In this document: positions 54,801 to 64,000 of the stretch, one piece after another
How positions within the stretch are numbered: the first letter of the stretch is position 1
How the letters are laid out: every line of letters starts with the position of its first letter
Source: Spirometra erinaceieuropaei
Taxonomy: Eukaryota; Platyhelminthes; Cestoda; Diphyllobothriidea; Diphyllobothriidae
Assembly: GCA_902702965.1 (NCBI GenBank)
Contig: CACRXP010000008.1
Coordinates: forward strand, 2,967,475-3,031,474
Direction: 5' to 3'
DNA: 64,000 nt
Made by a program: the position numbers and the translations under genes
The notes under the pieces: generated by a model
The model's database searches: none
Seen by the model: the letters and a program-made list of their open reading frames with translations, nothing else
What the model was told of the DNA's origin: nothing

Positions 54801-56863
54801 ATACTGTCATGTTCGACGTCCAAAAGAATACGTACGGCTCTCTCTCATTCAACAACAGCCGATCTACCCTAGCGCCCACATTAAAATGTCTCTGGTCGGG
54901 ATATGCCATTCTGCCAGTCCTGCAAATAATCAATCCTGACTTCGGATTAACTATTTTCTCCCGTGTTTGCCACCCCCTACGCTTTGTCTGATCGGCTGAG
55001 CTCTTCTCGTATCGGGTTCTCAAGGTCACATAGGGAGCCATGGCAGTTAGTTAGCGAGTTTTACGACAGACACACCAACAGAGACTTTCTAAAATATAAG
55101 TACTCGCTTTCGACCACAAGCTTTACTGCGCCAAACTGAAACTTGTGGTGACTTTGGGATTAACCTCGGCATTACCAGTTGTCTGAATTTGACGATGAGT
55201 TTCTTCAACAAACGTGCATTAACGGATGACCTCCACCACTTAATGAAGGTGATCTTCCGGACGCCTCACCTGGCACCTTAGTTTCGAGTCAAGGGTGTAA
55301 GTAACCGTCATTCCGATCGGCGAGAGGAGCCCTCCTTCCATCTTTAACATTCCTCTATATATGAAACTGTGTCTCTGAAACCATCGAGCCCTCCAGAAGA
55401 ACTCTTTCTGGTAACCGTTTGTTGTAAGTCTTCATTGGAAACAGGTGGACTTGATCTTGAAGGCAGTGGAGGCACCGCGGTTAGTTTACGTCCATCGGTA
55501 AATGCGCACAGTAAGCAGTTCTGTTTTTGTATAATCCGGTGCTTACTCTGTCACCTTATAATCTACAGATAATAATTCATGAGAGCTAAATGGTGACACA
55601 AAAGTTTGGTCCGAATTTTCAGGTGATATCACATGCCGCTCAAACTAGGCAGCAGCTAAGCTTTGTTGCAGCCTCGATGGTGCGTCACCGCGATTAGTGC
55701 TTAGTGAGACAGTCGTTTGATGGTCGTTCAATTAACCACTATCTGGATCTGCCAACTTCCTACGCGGCCTTGCGCACATACCTGAAGAAAAGCCCACTTA
55801 TCGGACAAAAGTGCGTAATTGACACACATAGTGGGTGAAAATGCAGAATAAATACCGAATATTTCTAATCTGAGGCAGTTAATAGGAATCTGAAATACAG
55901 GCAAAATGACGCCTCCGACTAAGATGATATAAACAGCGGCTCTTGTAACATGTCATATTAAGCATGCATGTAACATGCCTTTTATTGCAGCCAGTTGAAT
56001 GCATGTTACGTCCACTTAAAGTTTTCACTCTAAGACTAAACTGCTTTTCGGTTTTTAAAAAGCAGATGGCTATAAGCTTCTTAAGACGGTGAAACCCTTA
56101 TCCAAGTGGCATCTTGCCTGCACTCTTACTGATGTACTGAAAAGTACAATGGGGTAATGCCTCGTGAATTGTGTTAAGTACATTCATAATATCACAGAGA
56201 AAGCTTTCAATATTTTTCTGAAACAGAAAGTGAAGGAATTTTAGTTTGGAAACTCAAAACGCAAGTTCAACGGCAGACCGTGCTCACGAGTATTCGGGGA
56301 TTTAGGCACTCTCTCAAAACTAGGAACTACAGTTTCCTCGAGTGTAGAACTTGAGAGGGACATAGCGTTTGCTGTAAAATTTGCCCATTACAGGATATTC
56401 TCGCTCAAGTTTCCTATAAAACATATCTGATCTTATGAGAATATCGTAAATTACATGATAAAAAATGAATATTGCTGAAATAGTCATTTTAGTAATATCA
56501 TTTTTGTCGCGGGCTGGAAAGACATAAATCCAAATCTCGGAGTCATGCGGTGACTGGAGTGTTTCAGATCATCCCATCAATATTAAATCTCCACCGAAAC
56601 AAACCCTTTCATTCATAAGTTACATTTCTGAATGGCAATTAACATTTGACGACCTACATTATCCACCGTAAGTGGGTTACAGCATTCTAGTGTATTAATT
56701 GACCCACTCACCCTGCGCCGACTTCAAGATTATGTCGAGACGACAGGGGGCTCGTCGGAGTCACAGTGACTAACAAAAAAACACCCCGTCTAAGCTCACA
56801 CACACGACACGGTCCCCACAGCATGCTCCGGACCGCGGATTTCTGACACATCATTCGACTCAC
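54801..56863. other. No gene recognised; may be intron of the Kunitz gene
   Basis: No further exon seen on the minus strand after the donor at 56863. Short frames only. Confidence 0.3.
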
Positions 56864-57321
56864 CTCACACAAATTGGACTTTTCAAATACGCAGAGGTCT
56901 TGGCAGGCAGTTCGTGTGTAGAAGCGGTTGGCATTTCCACCATATCCGGCATAGGGGAACCAGAGACAACTCCTGCCGCTGATGTCATAGTACCAGGAGG
57001 AGAGTTCGCCAGGTCCGACGCCCATATCGAGGGGCTGATGGCAGGCGGGATGCCTAGGTCTCGCACCCAGGGCAGTCAGGTTTCTTTCCGGCCAGGGCGG
57101 TCTGGAGCGTCTGATGGGAGCTGAGGTGTCCATAAAGTCCCTCTCCACGGCCTCATACTCATCTTCACTGTCCAGGACCTTGTTGATGTAGTTTCGATCG
57201 GGATCATCAATGTTAAAAACTACGTTGGCCTCATTTGCATCCCACCTCGGCTGTTCCCTCTCCACCGCGTCCACCTCCCGTCCGCGTGAACTCAAGTCCT
57301 CAGGTCCGTCGTTTACTGCGG
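56864..57321 (-). CDS. Exon with a Kunitz domain lacking one disulfide
   Basis: Acceptor CTTTTTTCTGTAG (AG at 57323-57322) and donor GAG|GTGAGT. It encodes 152 whole codons after two bases that finish a split codon. The first 90 residues are polar and acidic with an RRSR patch near 70-73 and an NLT site at 80. A Kunitz/BPTI domain spans residues 93-143: C93, WYYD, C118, FPYAGYGGNANRF, C139, C143. Spacing 24-20-3 equals BPTI C5-C30-C51-C55. The positions of C14 and C38 hold Gly and Tyr, so the reactive-site disulfide is absent and P1 aligns with Pro. A protease-inhibitor role is therefore doubtful. The parent protein is not identified; an acidic stretch before a Kunitz domain occurs in APP-like proteins among others. 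Confidence 0.8.
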
Positions 57322-59479
57322 CTACAGAAAAAAGGGTTCTGCTATAGCATAATTCCTACCCAAACAGGCAATGGTTAAAAATCAGTATCAGCTTTTAAAT
57401 ATATCGTCTATAGTGCAGAAATTAAATCTGAATTCAATAACGACGATCGATCAACAAATACACAGAATTGCTGGAAAGTGGTCTTCGCCTTTCAAAACAC
57501 GTCAGCAATATTTATCCAAAGCCCGATGAGGTAAATTCTGTGGAATTCTGCAAGGCACTTGCACAATCATTACTGGCGGCTGTTTTCTGGTGGCTTCAAT
57601 AACATGCCCCCGGATTCTTCAATAAACCCTGGTCACGACCAGTGATACGCCGGAAAGGGGACAGCGACCTTGGACGTCGCGGGATTATCGATCGACTGCC
57701 CTGTGTGGGTGCCGGGCTATACGGCCGGACTTAACAGCCACCATTGATCGGGGGGGTTGACAGATTTAAAGTACGTTTAAACGTTAGGGTCGTGGGAATA
57801 TCAAAAATGTTGCCTGACGGCGCTAAGAATAGAAGTTACCCTGTTCGTCATAAACAAAAAAACAGTGGAAAAAGACGGCAGCAATTGGGAGGTAAAAATG
57901 AGCAACCGGGTCCTTCGGTTGGTTGGCAACTGCATCCCTGACCTAGATCAAACTACACTATGTAACCTAACTCATGATACATGATGAGTAAAACTGAGGC
58001 GATTAATTTTAGACGCTTAAAGTGTTACATATTTTATTTATTCGTATATCCTGTTCTGGAGAATGGCCTTTTGGCATGTGCAGTATGTTTATAAATAATT
58101 TTACCAGTCAAAACGCTTACAGATTTAAGCAGAAATCTACGTCTCCTTGCCTTTGGATAGTTCCCTGTGCTAATGGCTGTACCAGACTACGTTTGCGCAT
58201 CCGTCAATTTTCTTTTACTAAAGGAGAGCAATCTAAACTCGAAATATTTGCCCCACGAGGCTGGCCACACTTGAAAAATCCTTTTTTTCTCCACGGCGTT
58301 AACAAGACGTAAGCGAGCGGGTTATTTTTAGAAATCTGCACATTTTGTCGGTATAAAAAATGCAGGTTTACGATTGCGTAATTTTATGTAATAACAGTAA
58401 TAACGCCTACTGGCAATTCTCGGTCTAAGCACATGGGAATTTTCTTGCCCTTTGCCAATGCTAAATAACTTGCCGCAAAAACCCTCTGCCGAGGGGTTAT
58501 TTTGAATTCTAGACATATGGTAATACATTTTTGTGTTGTCCAATCTACACTTATGAGTAATTTTGGAACCCACAGGGGCAGATGACGAGCAGTTTAAGCA
58601 ATATCTTAGTATTTAACCTGTCACTCTGTTGTGCATTTATAATCGTAGAATGGACCCTTAAAGTAAGAAAATATGAAAAAATAGCTCTAATTTAAATCTG
58701 AAAGTAAGTTCATCCCGTTTATAGAAGAAAAATCGCCAGTATATTTTATGGAAGTGAAAAAGCTGACTAAATGTTTCGATTTCTATCTTGACTTTACCTT
58801 GAAAATGGTCAAGTACGCAGAAATCCATGGACTAAGTAACTTATCAAAGCATTTTTAAAGAGGTTGCTTATGTGAAAAAGTCTTTTATTTGAACGTATTC
58901 CTTGCCGGCTCCTTTTGTGTGCTTTTATCTTCCTCGGCGACAACGTTTTATGTCTAGCCAAGTGTACAAATATGCCCTAGACTATCATCTGCATCGAGAA
59001 AGTGTCCGACAACTCCCTATTTTTAAGTAACTGCTTTAAATTAAAGTCTTATTTTAAAGGTTTAGATGAACGCAAGGCACAGAATCTTTGTAGGCAAATA
59101 AAAGTAAACGCTGAAAATCGTGAAGTACTCACCCACTTGTTCAAGAACGATCTGAAACTCACCCTAGCGCGGCACAAGTAAGACCGTAAGGAAATTTGAT
59201 GTCAGGAAAGTTCTCTAAATACGCATAAATGGTAGATTTACATTGCACCTGACAATTCTATTTAAATTCACTAGTCACTGCCCGTCCTAAAAGCATGTGA
59301 ACTTACTAAAACCTTTTAGTTGTGCAAGGACTCTACACTGGGCTCCTAAGTTCAACGGGAAAAGCAAGTTCCGTAGGCCCATCGGTAAACGCACTTCTGA
59401 TAAAGCGATAAACTGTGAAGCGTAACAGGTAAAGACCAGTAATTGGGGGAGTGGACACTTTTTCTTCCGAGCCACGGCA
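57322..59479 (-). other. Probable intron of the Kunitz gene, left part
   Basis: No exon with splice sites recognised; AT-rich. Confidence 0.4.
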
Positions 59480-59640
59480 CTCGACCCACCGTGGCACTCT
59501 CGGACTCAGATCACGCATGCAGCTGCGTAGTCGCATTGAGGAAAAACCGAGACGCATGCTTCCCACTTGTGTTGTAGATGGCGATTGGGGGGTTTGAGGT
59601 GGGTGAGATTGCCAACTGATGCCCCAACTCAGTCCACACA
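59480..59640 (-). repeat. Proximal 3' fragment of the RTE-ZF family
   Basis: The plus strand (CTCGGACTCAGATCACGCATGCAGC, GAGACGCATGCTTCCCACTTGTG) aligns with 22590-22690, the sequence just after the long element's stop. Confidence 0.55.
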
Positions 59641-59919
59641 ATACGTCCAGTTGTGTGTGTGTGTGTTCAGTGGCGGACTGCTGGGCTCAGAGTTAGGCTA
59701 AAGCGGCTCCCTCTCCAGCGATCTGTGATACTCGCATGTATGTGAGGAGAGTGTGTGTACTCCATGGGTAGTGCCTCTCAGTCGACAACTCATTTGAAGG
59801 CTGTTTGGTTGCCTAACTTTAAAGGGTGACGGCTATATGCAGGACCACATGTCACCCTTCTAGGTCAAAAGGTCTGCGAACGTGTGCTAAGCCAATATCG
59901 ACACACCATGTTGGCGAAA

Positions 59920-60179
59920 AATCCTGGTCATTTTCTGTGTGGACCAGAGGGCGTGGTGACACGCCTAGGTGCGGCTCCGGCCGTGCTAGACATCTTCGTC
60001 CTCCTCCCACCTCCGGTCTTCTTGACTCTGTCTTGCCACCGGATCAAGGTGAGGAGTGGGGAAGAGAAGGTGTAGTGGATGCTGAACAAGGTTACTATCA
60101 TTGTCAACTAAGTCACGCACAAGTCGCCGTCCCTGCCCCGCCTGCTGTAAAGCACACGGCGGACATCGTCGAACTATCG
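59920..60179 (+). repeat. 3'-terminal fragment of the RTE-ZF family
   Basis: AAATCCTGGTCATTTTCTGTGTGGACCAGAGGGCG, GGTCTTCTTGACTCTGTCTTGCCACCGG and GACATCGTCGAACTATC. It is the same 3'-end fragment as elsewhere, in the opposite orientation to 59480-59640, so it is a separate insertion. Confidence 0.65.
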
Positions 60180-63057
60180 GACATTTTTGCTTATTTGCAG
60201 TCGAAATATCATGAACTGCAATTACTGGCCGTGCGCCTGAGATCTGAACCCACATTGGTTGATCATCGAGCACACCCACCTATGGCGCGGGTTTACATTC
60301 ATGTCAGCCGCCTTCAAGAATATTTAAGGCTACGTGGGGGGTGGCCTGAATCAATCGGACGATTGAATCTCAATTGTCCGGATAGCGACTGGATTACTCT
60401 GGCTCACCTGTTCAGAATAAGATAAAAGTGGCAATCTTTGTGTCATTAGTCTTTTGTCGGTAGCACGTCACAAGACCCTGCATATTAATAATTCACCCGA
60501 CCGTTCGCGTGGGCTCTAGACATGGTGCCCCAGGTAATGAAGGAAATACACATTCGCCACTTACGACCGGGAGGTTGCCGAAAGGTAGTGCCGTGTGATT
60601 AGTGATCAGGATATCAGTGAAACATTATATTATATAAATACAGAAAAAAACGACTTTCAGGCCTTTCTGTGTCGTGCAAGCCTGCTCCAGTAAAAAACGG
60701 ATTAACTCGCATACCGCCCCTCCCGGGTCAGCGATATGGAGAAGTCGTGAGCCGCATCATCTACGACAGTTGATTTATCGGTTGTCTCGGTCGATGCATT
60801 TGGGCCAGTTTCTGTCAAACTAGGAGTTTCTGTCAAAAAAGGAGTTTGTCATAAATGTAGACATGGGTCCTTTGTCTGACCGCCTACTTCAACTACGATG
60901 ACTTGGTGTATGGGCAGCAGTGTTGCGAGTAGTTCAAGGGTTCTCATTTTTTCTATGAGGCATGTCTGTTACGAGAGGCAGTTAACATAGCACTTGGGTT
61001 ATCTGTACTGCTTCCACACTTCATATTAGCTTTCATGCAAAAGAACCTGGACAATATGAATTACTGGAATGCGTTTGTGAAAAAAGAGATGGGTGTTGTT
61101 TCAGGATCTATGAACTCGCGGGCATTAAAAAACCCGGTATCAGGCCCAATGTTCTTCCTTTCTTAAAACCAGGTCTTCTTTTTCCCTGATGCAAAATTAA
61201 GGAGTGGCGTATAAGCCCACGAAACGATAGACAAATACTTATCATTTTGATGCCACTGAAGCTAGTATGCAAACGAACTAGTGATATTATCAAAGTTTAA
61301 ATGAAAAAAAAAATGTCCTTAAATGTGGCGAATGGGCATGTCCTGTAAGCTAACTGGTAAATGTCTTTCTATTATGATTTCTATTCCCGATCATAAAGGA
61401 TATGTCAACTAGAGCGTAATTCAACGGTATAGAGTTTGACTGTTTAACGTTTAATGGTCAAAGGATCCGGGTTTATATCCTAGGTCATCTAGACCTGGAG
61501 GTTTGTGTGGTTGGTTGATGACGACTCATATGCACTTTGTAATATTCGCGCCCTTTGCGACTGAAATCATTTCAAATACATTTAAGCGACGATTGAGATG
61601 CTCCAGTGTAAGGACATAAAGCGCAACCGAACTCACGTTCAGTACTCTCACAAAGGCAATCGCAATTCCACGGGCAAAGGATGCTGCGCCATTGCACGCC
61701 ACTTTAAATGGTGTGGACGAATTCACTTGCACTTGTGAATGCAAGGACATCTGGCAGCCAGGCCAGTTGGGCCTCTGTCTAAATGGCTTCCAAAGTAGGA
61801 AAAAGAAAGTTTTTGTTCATCTATCATGAAGCCCCTCGCAGATAGCGGTCGTTCCGTTTACCCCAAAACATCCTTCCAAGTACTGGTCGGGGCACGAACA
61901 ACTCGATAAGACGCTGTTTGGAGGCAGCTTAGGCACGGTGGGAGAAACTCGACCTATCCGAACAGTTAGATCAAGCGGTCAACCTCATTTTGCCATGGTA
62001 AATCTCAGCCATTGATTTGCACACCACATCTGCGTGCCAACTTTTCCACTTTCTTTTTTAAATTCTTTTTTAAGTTAGCATTTTTTGCTTAGTCTGCGTG
62101 CGGTAAACAATGACCTTGCTGTTTTGGATTGAGTTTTCTGTGGAAATAAAATCTCTTTATATTTCTCATTTGTAATCTCTGTTATGCAGCGACAGGTTGC
62201 GGCTGAAAAACCGTCGCGAAATATGTTGATTCCAAGAAATTCTACTGTGTGTGCTTGTTCCATTATCTTCGTCAGCACCGTTCACTTTCTGCGCATGTAT
62301 CACTGGTAGTTACGTAACTGGCATGAAGGGCTTTCAATGATTCCCAAGGAACGACGAGACGAGCCCGTGTTCAAACACGATCAGCGAATGAACCTCCCTA
62401 CGATAATCCATATGAAGAATTTAGGATCAGATATTATTTTCTAGCCGTTCTCGGTGTAGCCAAGACCCCTAAGCCTAACTTCTAACAAGTACGCCTACAA
62501 AATAAGATCCTGCCGAATTTACTCGGGTTCTTGATGGCAGCTGAGTAAGAAAAATACACAGAACATCATTAACTAATGTTGTGTTCTGTGAGCTAAGTAA
62601 CTAATGCACCACGTAAGCCATTATCTGCTCACTTTCTGAAGAAAAGCGATAGAAAGTAGCGAATAGTTGCCTACATATCACAACCATGCCTGGGCGCTTT
62701 GTGTAAGGAGAGGGATAGCCCAGCGTCAGTTGCGGACAAACGGAGACGTCTTATTTTACGTATACCTACAAATGTTATCTGCGTAGGTTCGGTCACAGTT
62801 TTCCCCTACCAAGCTTTTCCTGAAATACCCGAATCGAACAGTGAATGAGTATGCAGAAGCACTCTTGTCTGCCCCGTCTCTCACATCTGCTTAGTTTCTG
62901 ATCATATTAAGTTTCCAGACGCCACGTTATTATCAAGGTCCGATATCTAGGCAACGGATGGCAAAGTCTAAGTAACCCCTTCCAGATACTTTTTCAAATT
63001 GAGCTTTACAAGAAACAAAGCTGGAAAAAACAGTCCCTGTCCTCTTTGATATCATAC
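60180..63057 (-). other. Probable intron of the Kunitz gene, right part
   Basis: No exon recognised. The SINE scrap at 61425-61530 lies in it. A minus frame at 62278-62075 with VEFLGINI hints at an RT but is too short to call. Confidence 0.4.
61425..61530 (+). repeat. SINE fragment
   Basis: TTTAATGGTCAAAGGATCCGGG.TTATATCC and GGTTGGTTGATGACGACTCATATG correspond to the end of the head and the start of the body of the 32.8/37.9-kb SINE. Confidence 0.5.
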
Positions 63058-63552
63058 CCTGTGACCCCTGTTCCGATCTAGACGGGTCGGCAGATTGGTT
63101 CAAGTCGGTGGGCGAGGTATCCGGTTCATCTGTGGGCGGCAATCCGGCTAGAACACCTCTCCCCTCGGTCCAACGAACCTCTGGGACGATTATTGTTTCA
63201 CCCGCGTCTTCGAGCGACGTTGAGTCAGAAAGAGATGCTGACTGGGGTGTCCCCGCCTCGGCTTCAGGTGATGTGCTGTAAGCTATAGATTCTGAGTTGT
63301 CGTCCCGCGGACCTTTCTCTTCAATATCCTCAATCTGATCATCCGACTGGCTCCAGTCAGAATCTACCTCCTCGGGAAGCAGATTCTGGTCATAATCGTC
63401 GTCAATGCTGAAATGGTGGTCTTCGACCTCTTTGTTTTCATCGCTCACAGTCGCCTCTGGCATGGTATATCTGAGTGAGGAAGACGGGTCTTCATGTACC
63501 TCATCGATCGGCGACGCCGCGTACTCGTCGTATTCACTTTGTCTCATCGTTA
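63058..63552 (-). CDS. Acidic low-complexity exon, likely same gene as the Kunitz exon
   Basis: Acceptor TTTTTTCTTTTCAG (AG at 63554-63553). The best donor is CAGG|GTATGA (63057). The 495-bp exon is phase 1 at both ends. It encodes about 164 residues rich in Asp, Glu and Ser (EEVDSDWSQSDDQIEDIEEKG, SPEAEAGTP) with no cysteine or known fold. The single base left at its 3' end plus the CC at the start of exon 57321-56864 makes one codon, so direct splicing would keep the frame. Both exons are on the same strand with similar acidic composition. Intermediate exons cannot be excluded. Function unknown. Confidence 0.6.
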
Positions 63553-63799
63553 CTGAAAAGAAAAAACCATGGAGATTTAAGGAGTTAGCCGTTCACAGGA
63601 CCGGCCTGTATTCCTCATCCCCTACATGTCTATATGCTTTTTAACCGTACACATTGTGGGCGCGTGATAAGGAATACAAAGCTACGGTCCCCAGATGCAC
63701 CAGTCCACCGTGCATGTTGAGAAAGGCGGTAATTTTGGAATTGACCAGAAATAAAGGCCTAGTGTTCAAAATGCTGCATTAGGTTTGATATCTCATTAA
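63553..63799 (-). other. Intron upstream of the acidic exon
   Basis: A pyrimidine-rich tract adjoins the acceptor; nothing else seen. Confidence 0.4.
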
Positions 63800-64000
63800 A
63801 TGCTGACAGAGATTCTGAGATGTGTTTTGAATTCTAAAACATTACCTAACATTCAGCTATTCCAGTCACCTCAAGATGCCGGCTTTAGAACGAACTCTAA
63901 TCTAACGCTCGCATAAATTACATTCCGTAAAAATGGCCGCTTAATTAGCGTGAATTTTCCCACTGAATATCGATGCTCTTATAAATTAAAATATATTTTA
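63800..64000 (+). repeat. Left-arm fragment of the palindromic family, cut by window edge
   Basis: TTCAGCTATTCCAGTCACCTCAAGATGCCGGC, CTTAATTAGCGTGAATTTTCCCACTGAATATCGATGC and AAATTAAAATATATTTTA follow the order of the left arm of the 34-kb element. Confidence 0.5.

Noticed and set aside
62075..62278. VEFLGINI frame as a Ty3/gypsy RT piece
   Set aside because: Too short and unsupported by neighbouring RT motifs.

Overview
The window looks like a piece of a repeat-rich flatworm nuclear genome, most likely a diphyllobothriidean tapeworm (Spirometra/Schistocephalus-like). Three things suggest this. Spliced genes with introns as short as 43 and 48 bp are present. Penelope-like, RTE-like, CR1-like and Ty3/gypsy retroelements are abundant. 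An RTE-type element carries C-terminal C2H2 fingers, which I associate with these worms from memory. There are no bacterial features. The species is an inference.

Host genes are few and broken by introns. On the minus strand, nine exons between 8252 and 2730 join in phase into a RUS1-family (RUSF1/DUF647-like) protein. The 2.56-kb intron holds a tandem satellite and a purine microsatellite. Only 115 bp upstream of the first recognised exon, another minus-strand gene ends (exon 8384-8720), an operon-like spacing. A plus-strand, apparently single-exon gene at 29381-30511 encodes a PTB/PID-domain protein resembling FAM43. At the right end, two minus-strand exons in compatible phase (63552-63058 acidic, 57321-56864 Kunitz) look like parts of one gene. 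That Kunitz domain has lost both cysteines of one disulfide.

The rest is mobile DNA. 1-1416: 3' end of a Ty3/gypsy element (integrase plus probable LTR). 10.7-13.4 kb: scraps of CR1-like and Penelope-like (PLE) elements. 14.3-18.5 kb: relics of the zinc-finger RTE family. 18.55-21.4 kb: a dead minus-strand RTE split by a plus-strand CR1-like insertion. 21.7-26.7 kb: a long, uninterrupted endonuclease-RT-zinc-finger element with its 3' region. 27.4-28.0, 41.1-41.8, 46.0-48.2 and 51.6-52.0 kb: PLE pieces; the 46-48 kb copy has GIY-YIG domains at both ends. 34.0-35.3 and 48.7-49.7 kb: a family of roughly 1-kb palindromic, TA-flanked elements, with single arms elsewhere. 42.57-42.80 kb: a 232-bp inverted-repeat element. 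tRNA-derived SINEs occur at 16.4, 32.8, 37.7-38.2 and 61.4 kb.

Translations and splice joins were done by eye, without database searches. Host-gene family names rest on recalled motifs.
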